From Rahnella sp. AA (GTDB taxonomy: Bacteria; Pseudomonadota; Gammaproteobacteria; Enterobacterales; Enterobacteriaceae): a DNA stretch of 64,000 nt. The stretch covers positions 248,001 through 312,000 of the forward strand of contig NZ_PITQ01000001.1 of NCBI RefSeq assembly GCF_002834385.1, read 5' to 3'. Below, piece after piece: positions 57,249 to 64,000 of this stretch (within the stretch, counting starts at the first letter, position 1; every line of letters begins with the position of its first letter). The notes under the pieces were generated by a model that was given only the letters and a program-made list of their open reading frames with translations, was not told the origin of the DNA and made no database searches. The position numbers were made by a program, and so were the translations under genes.

Positions 57249-58028
57249 ATGACCGATTTAACCGCCGCAGCGCAACGTGCGCTGAACCTGATGGATTTAA
57301 CCACCCTGAACGAAGACGACACTGATGCAAAAGTGATCGCGCTTTGTCACCAGGCGAAAAGCCCGGCAGGTAACACCGCTGCTGTCTGTATTTATCCTCG
57401 TTTTATCCCGATTGCGCGTAAAACGCTGCGTGAGCAAGGGACGCCCGATATCCGTATCGCCACCGTCACGAACTTCCCGCACGGTAACGACGATCTTGAA
57501 ATCGCTTTGGCAGAAACCCGCGCAGCCATTGCTTACGGTGCCGACGAAGTTGACGTGGTATTCCCTTATCGCGCGCTGATCGCCGGTAACGAGCAGGTCG
57601 GTTTTGAGATGGTTAAACAGTGCAAAGAAGCCTGTGCGGCCGCAAACGTTCTGCTGAAAGTGATCATCGAAACCGGTGAACTGAAACAGGATGCACTGAT
57701 CCGCAAAGCCTCCGAAATTGCTATCAAAGCGGGCGCTGACTTCATCAAAACCTCAACCGGTAAAGTGCCTGAAAACGCCACATTGCACAGCGCTGAACTG
57801 ATGATGTCGGTGATCGCAGAAATGGGCGTAGGTAAAGACGTCGGTTTCAAACCGGCCGGTGGCGTGAAAACGGCTGAAGATGCTGCGCAATATCTGGCAT
57901 TGGCTGACCGCCTGCTGGGCCGCGAATGGGCTGACGCACGTCACTTCCGTTTTGGCGCCTCCAGCCTGCTGGCAAGCCTGCTGACCACTCTGGGTCACGC
58001 TGGCCAGAAAGCCAGCAGCAGCTATTAA
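57249..58028 (+). CDS. deoC: Deoxyribose-phosphate aldolase
   Basis: A 259-residue class I aldolase cleaving deoxyribose-5-phosphate to acetaldehyde and glyceraldehyde-3-phosphate. The Schiff-base Lys is in [11 protein letters not shown], a second catalytic Lys in [15 protein letters not shown], and FIKTSTGK is conserved. GGAG six bases upstream fixes ATG 57249. First gene of deoC-deoA-deoB-deoD. Confidence 0.97.
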   Translation: MTDLTAAAQRALNLMDLTTLNEDDTDAKVIALCHQAKSPAGNTAAVCIYPRFIPIARKTLREQGTPDIRIATVTNFPHGNDDLEIALAETRAAIAYGADEVDVVFPYRALIAGNEQVGFEMVKQCKEACAAANVLLKVIIETGELKQDALIRKASEIAIKAGADFIKTSTGKVPENATLHSAELMMSVIAEMGVGKDVGFKPAGGVKTAEDAAQYLALADRLLGREWADARHFRFGASSLLASLLTTLGHAGQKASSSY

Positions 58029-58118
58029 TCACTGTTGTTATGCCAAAGCCGTGGCGTTGTTATGCAGCGCCCGGTATTTGCGTCCAAATTTAGCGTTCAG
58101 CTCAGGCAGGGGGATACC

Positions 58119-59447
58119 TTGTTTCTCGCTCAAGAAATTATTCGAAAAAAACGTGACGGCCAGCCTTTAAGCGATGAAGAAATTCGCTTCTTTATTAATG
58201 GTATTCGTGACAGCCAGGTTTCGGAAGGGCAGATTGCTGCTCTGGCGATGACCATTTATTTCAACGATATGACCATGAAAGAGCGCGTTTCGCTGACGAT
58301 GGCGATGCGTGATTCCGGAACCGTGCTGGACTGGAAAAGCCTCAGCCTGAATGGCCCGATTGTCGATAAGCATTCCACCGGCGGTGTGGGCGACGTGACG
58401 TCCCTGATGTTAGGCCCGATGGTTGCCGCTTGTGGTGGCTATATCCCTATGATCTCAGGGCGTGGCCTCGGCCACACCGGCGGTACGCTGGACAAACTTG
58501 AGGCCATTCCGGGGTTTGATATTTTCCCGGACGACAGCCGTTTCCGCAGCATCATTAAGGACGTCGGTGTGGCAATTATCGGCCAGACCAGCTCGCTGGC
58601 ACCAGCAGACAAACGCTTCTACGCAACACGTGATATCACCGCAACCGTGGATTCTATCCCGCTGATTACCGCCTCGATCCTCGCCAAAAAACTGGCAGAA
58701 GGGCTGGATGCGCTGGTTATGGACGTCAAAGTGGGTTCCGGCGCGTTTATGCCGACCTACCAGCTTTCAGAAGATCTGGCACAGGCGATTGTGGATGTGG
58801 CAAATGGCGCGGGTTGCAAAACCACGGCGCTGCTCACCGACATGAATCAGGTACTGGCGTCCAGCGCCGGTAATGCAGTTGAAGTGCGCGAAGCCGTACG
58901 CTTCCTGACCGGCGAATACCGCAATCCGCGCCTGCTGGAAGTCACGATGGCGCTGTGCGTGGAAATGTTGTTATCCGGTGGACTGGCAAAAGATGACGCG
59001 GATGCCCGCAGCAAATTGCAGGCAGTTCTCGAAAACGGCAAAGCGGCCGAAGTTTTTGGTCGCATGATTGCGGCGCAGAAAGGCCCGACCGATTTCATCG
59101 AGCATTACGACCGTTATCTGCAACAGGCCACGCTGACCAAGCCGGTATATGCCGAAGGCAACGGGATTGTCAGCGCGATGGACACCCGCGCGCTGGGGAT
59201 GGCCGTGGTTTCACTGGGTGGCGGCCGTCGCCGTGCCAGCGATGCTATCGACTACAGCGTCGGTCTGACGCACATGGCTCAGCTGGGGCAGCAGGTGGAT
59301 ACCCGGCAGCCGCTGGCGATGATCCATGCTAACAGCGAAGCGGCCTGGCAGCAGGCTGCTGAAGAAGTGCGGGCAGCCATCGTCCTGAGTGACAAAGCGC
59401 CGGAAAGCACACCGGTGGTGTATCGCCGTATCGGCGGCAACGCTTGA
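58119..59447 (+). CDS. deoA: Thymidine phosphorylase
   Basis: A 442-residue enzyme splitting thymidine into thymine and deoxyribose-1-phosphate. It has [31 protein letters not shown] and [14 protein letters not shown] set the start at TTG 58119, because AGGGGG lies just upstream and the protein then begins [14 protein letters not shown], aligning with E. coli [14 protein letters not shown]. An ATG at 58062 would add an unrelated 19-residue leader. The TTG start may lower DeoA output. Confidence 0.95.
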   Translation: MFLAQEIIRKKRDGQPLSDEEIRFFINGIRDSQVSEGQIAALAMTIYFNDMTMKERVSLTMAMRDSGTVLDWKSLSLNGPIVDKHSTGGVGDVTSLMLGPMVAACGGYIPMISGRGLGHTGGTLDKLEAIPGFDIFPDDSRFRSIIKDVGVAIIGQTSSLAPADKRFYATRDITATVDSIPLITASILAKKLAEGLDALVMDVKVGSGAFMPTYQLSEDLAQAIVDVANGAGCKTTALLTDMNQVLASSAGNAVEVREAVRFLTGEYRNPRLLEVTMALCVEMLLSGGLAKDDADARSKLQAVLENGKAAEVFGRMIAAQKGPTDFIEHYDRYLQQATLTKPVYAEGNGIVSAMDTRALGMAVVSLGGGRRRASDAIDYSVGLTHMAQLGQQVDTRQPLAMIHANSEAAWQQAAEEVRAAIVLSDKAPESTPVVYRRIGGNA

Positions 59448-59534
59448 TTTCAGGCTAAATCGCCCCCATTTAAGAACGATCAGGTGCGCGCAGTTCCGCG
59501 TGACCCAATGCGTAACCATTCGCAGGAGAGCAAA

Positions 59535-60758
59535 ATGAAACGTACATTTATCATGGTGTTAGACTCATTCGGTATCGGTGCCAGTGAAGATGCCGAGCGC
59601 TTTGGCGATGCCGGTTCTGACACGCTGGGCCATATCGCTGCTGCCTGCGCGCGTGGCGACGCCGACAAAGGCCGCAAAGGGCCACTGAATCTGCCGAACC
59701 TGACGCGTCTTGGGCTGGCGAAGGCTGCTGAAGAATCCACCGGCAAAATCCCGGATGGCATGGACGGTAATTCTGAAATTACCGGCGCTTATGCCTACGC
59801 CAGCGAACTTTCCTCCGGTAAAGACACACCGTCAGGACACTGGGAAATCGCCGGTGTGCCTGTGCTGTTCGACTGGGGTTATTTCAGCGACACCACCAAC
59901 AGCTTCCCGCAGGAATTGCTGGATAAACTGGTGAAACGCGCCAATCTGCCCGGCTACCTCGGCAACTGCCACTCATCCGGCACCGTCGTGCTGGACGATT
60001 TAGGCGAAGAACACATGAAAACCGGCAAGCCGATTTTCTACACCTCTGCGGACTCCGTTTTCCAGATTGCCTGCCACGAAGAAACTTTCGGTCTGGATCG
60101 CCTGTATGAACTGTGCGAAATAGCCCGTGAAGAACTCACTGAAGGCGGTTACAACATCGGCCGTGTTATCGCGCGTCCGTTTATCGGTGACAAAGCCGGT
60201 CATTTTGAACGTACCGGCAACCGTCATGATTTAGCGGTTGAGCCACCGGCACCGACTATCCTGAAAAAACTGGTCGATGAGAAAAACGGCCACGTCGTTT
60301 CCGTCGGTAAAATCGCGGATATCTATGCGCAGGTCGGTATCACTAAAAAAGTGAAAGCCACCGGGCTGGACGCGCTGTTTGACGCGACCATCAAAGAGAT
60401 GAAAGAAGCGGGCGACAAAACCATTGTCTTCACCAACTTTGTTGATTTCGACTCTTCTTACGGCCACCGTCGCGATGTTCCTGGCTATGCCGCTGCGCTT
60501 GAGCTGTTCGACCGCCGTCTGCCGGAACTGCTGGAGCTGGTAAAAGAAGACGACATCATCATCTTCACCGCTGACCATGGTTGCGACCCGACATGGCGCG
60601 GCACAGACCATACCCGTGAGCACATTCCGGTGTTAATCTATGGCCCGAAAGTAAAACCGGGCTCGCTGGGCCACCGTGAAACCTTCGCAGACATCGGGCA
60701 GACGGTCGCGAAATACTTCGATCTGACACCGATGGATTACGGTAAATCCATGCTGTAA
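59535..60758 (+). CDS. deoB: Phosphopentomutase
   Basis: A 407-residue alkaline-phosphatase-fold enzyme converting (deoxy)ribose-1-phosphate to the 5-phosphate. It has [31 protein letters not shown] and the metal site [10 protein letters not shown] with HTREHIP. GGAG six bases upstream supports ATG 59535. It lies 87 bases after deoA. Confidence 0.97.
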   Translation: MKRTFIMVLDSFGIGASEDAERFGDAGSDTLGHIAAACARGDADKGRKGPLNLPNLTRLGLAKAAEESTGKIPDGMDGNSEITGAYAYASELSSGKDTPSGHWEIAGVPVLFDWGYFSDTTNSFPQELLDKLVKRANLPGYLGNCHSSGTVVLDDLGEEHMKTGKPIFYTSADSVFQIACHEETFGLDRLYELCEIAREELTEGGYNIGRVIARPFIGDKAGHFERTGNRHDLAVEPPAPTILKKLVDEKNGHVVSVGKIADIYAQVGITKKVKATGLDALFDATIKEMKEAGDKTIVFTNFVDFDSSYGHRRDVPGYAAALELFDRRLPELLELVKEDDIIIFTADHGCDPTWRGTDHTREHIPVLIYGPKVKPGSLGHRETFADIGQTVAKYFDLTPMDYGKSML

Positions 60759-60841
60759 CGATTAGAATGCGCGGCCAGTAAAGCTTACTGGCCGCGTTTT
60801 TATTATGAACATGACACCTCGCAGAATTAAGGAATAAGAAG

Positions 60842-61561
60842 ATGGCAACTCCACACATTAATGCTGAAATGGGCGACTTCGCTGACGTAGTGCTGATGCC
60901 GGGCGACCCGTTGCGTGCCAAGCACATCGCAGAAACTTTCCTTCAGGACGTTAAGCAGGTGAATGACGTGCGCGGGATGCTGGGCTTCACCGGCACCTAC
61001 AAAGGCCGCAAAATCTCCGTGATGGGCCACGGCATGGGCATTCCTTCCTGCTCAATTTATGCCAAAGAGCTGATCACTGAATTCGGCGTCAAAAAAATCA
61101 TCCGTGTGGGTTCCTGCGGCGCGGTGCGTGAAGACATCAAACTGCGCGACATCGTTATTGGTATGGGTGCCTGCACCGATTCCAAAGTTAACCGCATGCG
61201 TTTTAAAGATCACGATTACGCCGCTATCGCAGATTACGACATGGTGCGTAACGCGGCCGATGCCGCGAAAGCCAAAGGCATCAACGCGCGCGTCGGTAAC
61301 ATCTTCTCCGCTGACCTGTTCTACACGCCAGACCCGCAAATGTTCGACGTGATGGAAAAATACGGCATCCTGGGCGTGGAAATGGAAGCCGCCGGTATCT
61401 ACGGCGTGGCAGCCGAATTCGGTGCCAAAGCGCTGACCATCTGTACCGTTTCCGACCATATCCGCACGCATGAACAAACCACTGCCGCTGAACGTCAGAC
61501 GACCTTCAACGACATGATTGAAATCGCTCTGGAATCCGTTCTGCTGGGCGACAAAGAATAA
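60842..61561 (+). CDS. deoD: Purine nucleoside phosphorylase DeoD
   Basis: A 239-residue hexameric enzyme cleaving purine (deoxy)nucleosides. It has [45 protein letters not shown] and the catalytic Asp in [23 protein letters not shown] precedes the ATG. Last gene of the deo operon. Confidence 0.97.
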   Translation: MATPHINAEMGDFADVVLMPGDPLRAKHIAETFLQDVKQVNDVRGMLGFTGTYKGRKISVMGHGMGIPSCSIYAKELITEFGVKKIIRVGSCGAVREDIKLRDIVIGMGACTDSKVNRMRFKDHDYAAIADYDMVRNAADAAKAKGINARVGNIFSADLFYTPDPQMFDVMEKYGILGVEMEAAGIYGVAAEFGAKALTICTVSDHIRTHEQTTAAERQTTFNDMIEIALESVLLGDKE

Positions 61562-61585
61562 ATTCTGCTGATTATTGCAGACACG

Positions 61586-61613
61586 AAAACGGGCGCCGAA
61601 AGGTGCCCGTTTT
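61586..61613 (+). terminator. Terminator of the deo operon
   Basis: AAAACGGGCGCC (61586-61597) pairs with GGTGCCCGTTTT (61602-61613) around GAAA. It is a very stable, symmetric hairpin and may work in both directions. Confidence 0.9.
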
Positions 61614-61651
61614 GCTATGCGTTTTTGTGGCATTTTTTAAGGGTTTAAATT

Positions 61652-61726
61652 TATATCCTCAGGATATATCGATTTATATTCATTTATTATCTATGCTATT
61701 AGCTATGCATTTACCTATTCATAGCT
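61652..61726. promoter_or_regulatory. Palindromic operators upstream of yjjJ
   Basis: TATATCCT-C-AGGATATA (61652-61668) is a perfect 8-1-8 palindrome. AGCTATG (61701-61707) and CATAGCT (61720-61726) form a perfect seven-base inverted repeat 12 bases apart, ending nine bases before the yjjJ ATG. Both are likely regulator sites, possibly for the HTH domain fused to YjjJ itself. Confidence 0.5.
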
Positions 61727-61735
61727 GAGTCAATC

Positions 61736-63082
61736 ATGCCAGATCTTGTGGATTTACTTCGTCAGGGTAGCCTGACGGCGAAAGAGATCACGGAACAGCT
61801 TCAAATCAATCAGTCAACGCTTTCAAGGCGGCTGACCAAAATCCCTGAGATCGTGAAAATCGGGCGAAGCCGCTCGACCCGCTACATATTGCCGCGCCCG
61901 CTGGATAACCAGTGGAGCTTCCCGCTATATCAGATTAATGAAGCCGGAAATGCAGAAAAGGCGGGCACACTTTATTCCATCTGGCCTGGTGAAAGCTGTG
62001 CGGTAGAAACTGCCAGCGGCCAAAGCCTGATTTACGATGGTCTGCCGTGGTTTCTTACGGATATGCGCCCGCAAGGTTTTTTGGGGCGTGCCTGGGGGCG
62101 TGATATTAATGCCGCGCTGCATTTCCCTGATGACATCAAAAAGTGGACGGAATCGCAGACGCTGGTCGCTCTGGCGAGAGCGGGTGATGAAACGGTGGGT
62201 AATTTTATTATTGGCGATATGGCTTATCAGAAATGGTTCCAGAAACCGGAAGAAATCCCGGTGCCTGAAATAGATAAAATCCAGATCTATGAGCGGCTGG
62301 CACGGAGAAGCCTGGCCGGAGAAGAAATCGGTTCATCGGCGGGCGGTGAGCAGCCAAAGTTCAGCTGTTACGCAGAACAGGCAGATCGCAGTGCCTCTCA
62401 GGTTTTAGTGAAATTTTCGCCTCCGGCAGAGAATGAAAACGCCCAACGCTGGGGAGATCTGTTGCGCGCAGAAGCTCACGCATTGCGGGTATTAAATGAT
62501 GCGGGCATTGAGGCGGCGGTTGCTGAAATTTTTACAGGCGGCAGTCAGGAGGTTTTCCTTCAGGTCGGGCGTTTTGACCGGGTGGGGGAGCGCGGTCGTC
62601 GCGGTTTGGTTTCACTGGAAGCCGTTGCTGCTGAATTTGGCGGGGGAAATGGAAACTGGTTTTTGACCGCCCAGCAGTTACGCCGGAATAAGATTATTAC
62701 GGCACAGACGCTGGATAAAATTGAGCAGGTTTATGCCTTCGGAAAGCTGATTGCCAACAGTGATATGCATCAGGGAAATCTCTCATTCATCGATCCGGCC
62801 ATTGATCCCTTAAAACAGGCGCTTTCGATATCGCCGGTTTATGACATGTTACCGATGGCCTTTGCACCGACCAATGCGGGCGTGATGCGGCGCGAAATCA
62901 TGACGCTGAATCTCGATCCGCTCGTGTCTAAAGAAAAGTGGCTGGATGCGCAGGTTTGGGCGCTGACATTCTGGGGAAACGTGGCAGGCGATACCGCAAT
63001 AAGTGCTGAATTCCGCCAGCTGGCCAGCGGAATGCGGGCTCAGGTGGCGGCGTTAACGGCGCAGATACAGCGACTGGCCTGA
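61736..63082 (+). CDS. yjjJ: YjjJ, HTH-HipA fusion kinase/toxin
   Basis: A 448-residue protein. Residues ~1-60 are a winged-helix/HTH (LRQGSLTAKEITEQL, INQSTLSRRLTKI). The rest is a HipA-like kinase with GSSAGGEQPKFSCY (substrate/Gly loop), catalytic LIANSDMHQGNLSF and metal-binding ISPVYDMLP. E. coli YjjJ lies at the same place after deoD and has been reported as a HipA-type toxin lacking a separate antitoxin. Here the fused HTH may do that job; this is inference. Third HipA-family locus in the window. Confidence 0.92.
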   Translation: MPDLVDLLRQGSLTAKEITEQLQINQSTLSRRLTKIPEIVKIGRSRSTRYILPRPLDNQWSFPLYQINEAGNAEKAGTLYSIWPGESCAVETASGQSLIYDGLPWFLTDMRPQGFLGRAWGRDINAALHFPDDIKKWTESQTLVALARAGDETVGNFIIGDMAYQKWFQKPEEIPVPEIDKIQIYERLARRSLAGEEIGSSAGGEQPKFSCYAEQADRSASQVLVKFSPPAENENAQRWGDLLRAEAHALRVLNDAGIEAAVAEIFTGGSQEVFLQVGRFDRVGERGRRGLVSLEAVAAEFGGGNGNWFLTAQQLRRNKIITAQTLDKIEQVYAFGKLIANSDMHQGNLSFIDPAIDPLKQALSISPVYDMLPMAFAPTNAGVMRREIMTLNLDPLVSKEKWLDAQVWALTFWGNVAGDTAISAEFRQLASGMRAQVAALTAQIQRLA

Positions 63083-63083
63083 A

Positions 63084-63872
63084 TCATTTAGGCCGGCTGC
63101 GTTTCAGGCTGCGGTAAGCGGCCTGAGCCGCTTCTTTGGTCTGGGCTTCTGTCGCCGGTTTTGCCTCGGCAACTTCGGCTTCCGGCTCAGGAATATTCAG
63201 CACCGGCGGCGGGCCGAATTCGTCCGTTTCTTCTTCCTGCTCGTCGTCTTCTTTCACCGGTTTACTGGCGGTCAGCAGGAACGGCGATTGCTGCCAGCGC
63301 GAACGGCGGCCCTGCAGCAGCGTACGGGCCAGAATAATACCGACGCCCAGTGCGGCGAGCATCATCAGGCGCAGCAGGTTCGTGGTGTTATCGACCTGCT
63401 TGGATTCGGTGGCCAGCACGTGGGTATCAAGCGTGATACGTAAAAATCCGCTCGGGCCATTTTTATCTTCGATAGGCACCACAATCTGATGATTGAAGTA
63501 GCTGCCCGCGCGTTTGCCATCCAGAGATAAGCGGTCACGCACCGCGACCTGTTCACCGGCGTGTGCGACCAGAGAGCCGTCCGATTCGTAAACGCTGGCA
63601 TCGAGAATGCGACTACCATCAGTAAGCTGACTTAAAATAGTGGAAATTTGTGCGATATCCGCGCCATCATTGTTGCTGTCCATCAGCGGGGCGAGCGAAA
63701 ATGCCACCTGTTTGGCCAGTGTCTGGGCAAGTTGTTCCACCTGGGTTGATCTTGCCAGTTGGTGCCCCAGGCTGAAGTAGGATGCGCCTTGCATCAGAAT
63801 GACTAATAACGCCAGACTTATCAGTACGATAGCTGCACGATGCAGGCGAAATTTAAGTTTGGCCCTGGCCAT
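63084..63872 (-). CDS. smp: Membrane protein Smp (YtjB)
   Basis: A 262-residue inner-membrane protein with a transmembrane segment at about residues 13-32, a periplasmic sensor-like domain (residues 33-165), a second segment near 168-185 and an acidic cytoplasmic tail rich in Glu and Ala (EDDEQEEETDEFG). E. coli Smp is about 50 residues shorter in the tail. It is divergent from serB, expected beyond the right edge. E. coli has lplA between yjjJ and smp; here it is absent. Confidence 0.9.
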   Translation of the reverse strand: MARAKLKFRLHRAAIVLISLALLVILMQGASYFSLGHQLARSTQVEQLAQTLAKQVAFSLAPLMDSNNDGADIAQISTILSQLTDGSRILDASVYESDGSLVAHAGEQVAVRDRLSLDGKRAGSYFNHQIVVPIEDKNGPSGFLRITLDTHVLATESKQVDNTTNLLRLMMLAALGVGIILARTLLQGRRSRWQQSPFLLTASKPVKEDDEQEEETDEFGPPPVLNIPEPEAEVAEAKPATEAQTKEAAQAAYRSLKRSRPK

Positions 63873-64000
63873 TCTGTTTCCTTGCGTTTTTCGATGACTT
63901 TAATGTTGCCAGAAGCGGCCGCGATAAGGTAGCTTGATGCCAGTTTTTATCGGCGTTACCTCTGCCTTTTCACCCGTTTTATTAACCATCGTTTTAACAA

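Overview
The window is a chromosomal segment of a member of the Enterobacterales. Its core genes match E. coli families closely over full length (YgiQ, the rha genes, RsmC-HolD-RimI-PrfC, OsmY, YjjU-YjjV, DeoCABD, YjjJ, Smp). The acetoin genes budAB-budR, a one-piece ATP-dependent DhaK and the yfiRNB cluster suggest a Rahnella/Serratia-like (Yersiniaceae) organism. That placement is an inference; no 16S rRNA lies in the window.

Layout. Bases 1-18.5 kb are an accessory defence island. It runs: the 5' part of a type I methyltransferase (hsdM, cut by the window edge); a decayed IS3-family transposase; a two-gene Kiwa system (kwaA-kwaB) with a frameshifted relic gene in front; a tight five-gene minus-strand cassette (tandem AAA+ ATPase, WYL regulator, unknown protein, Tdp1/PLD-like enzyme, SNF2 helicase) with paired inverted operators; a small unknown gene; a porin; a P4-satellite-like remnant (Icd-like gene with one nonsense codon plus a 71-residue protein); and McrBC. 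The five-gene cassette is the best candidate for an undescribed system. I cannot match its full gene set to a named one.

Bases 18.6-29.7 kb carry metabolism and signalling: budA-budB with divergent budR (acetoin), yfiR-yfiN-yfiB (c-di-GMP), sdaC-sdaB (serine uptake and deamination), and a DhaK-DhaL fusion kinase. A HipBA-like pair (29.9-31.6 kb) precedes ygiQ. Bases 34.0-42.5 kb hold a full L-rhamnose regulon: rhaM, fucO, rhaD, rhaA, rhaB on minus, rhaS-rhaR divergent, and rhaT. I could read matching RhaS-type and CRP-type sites in front of rhaB and rhaT.

Bases 43-52.9 kb carry a diguanylate cyclase, a DUF1435 gene behind a Fur box, three tRNA-Leu(CAG) genes, a LysR/aldo-keto reductase pair, rsmC, holD-rimI, a second HipBA-like pair where E. 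coli has yjjG, and prfC. Bases 53-64 kb carry osmY, ytjA, yjjU-yjjV, the deoCABD operon with recognisable DeoR, CRP and CytR sites, yjjJ (a third HipA-family protein) and smp, which heads toward serB beyond the right edge.

The main themes are layered defence against foreign DNA on the left, sugar, nucleoside and serine catabolism under CRP-type control in the middle and right, and three separate HipA-family kinase loci.
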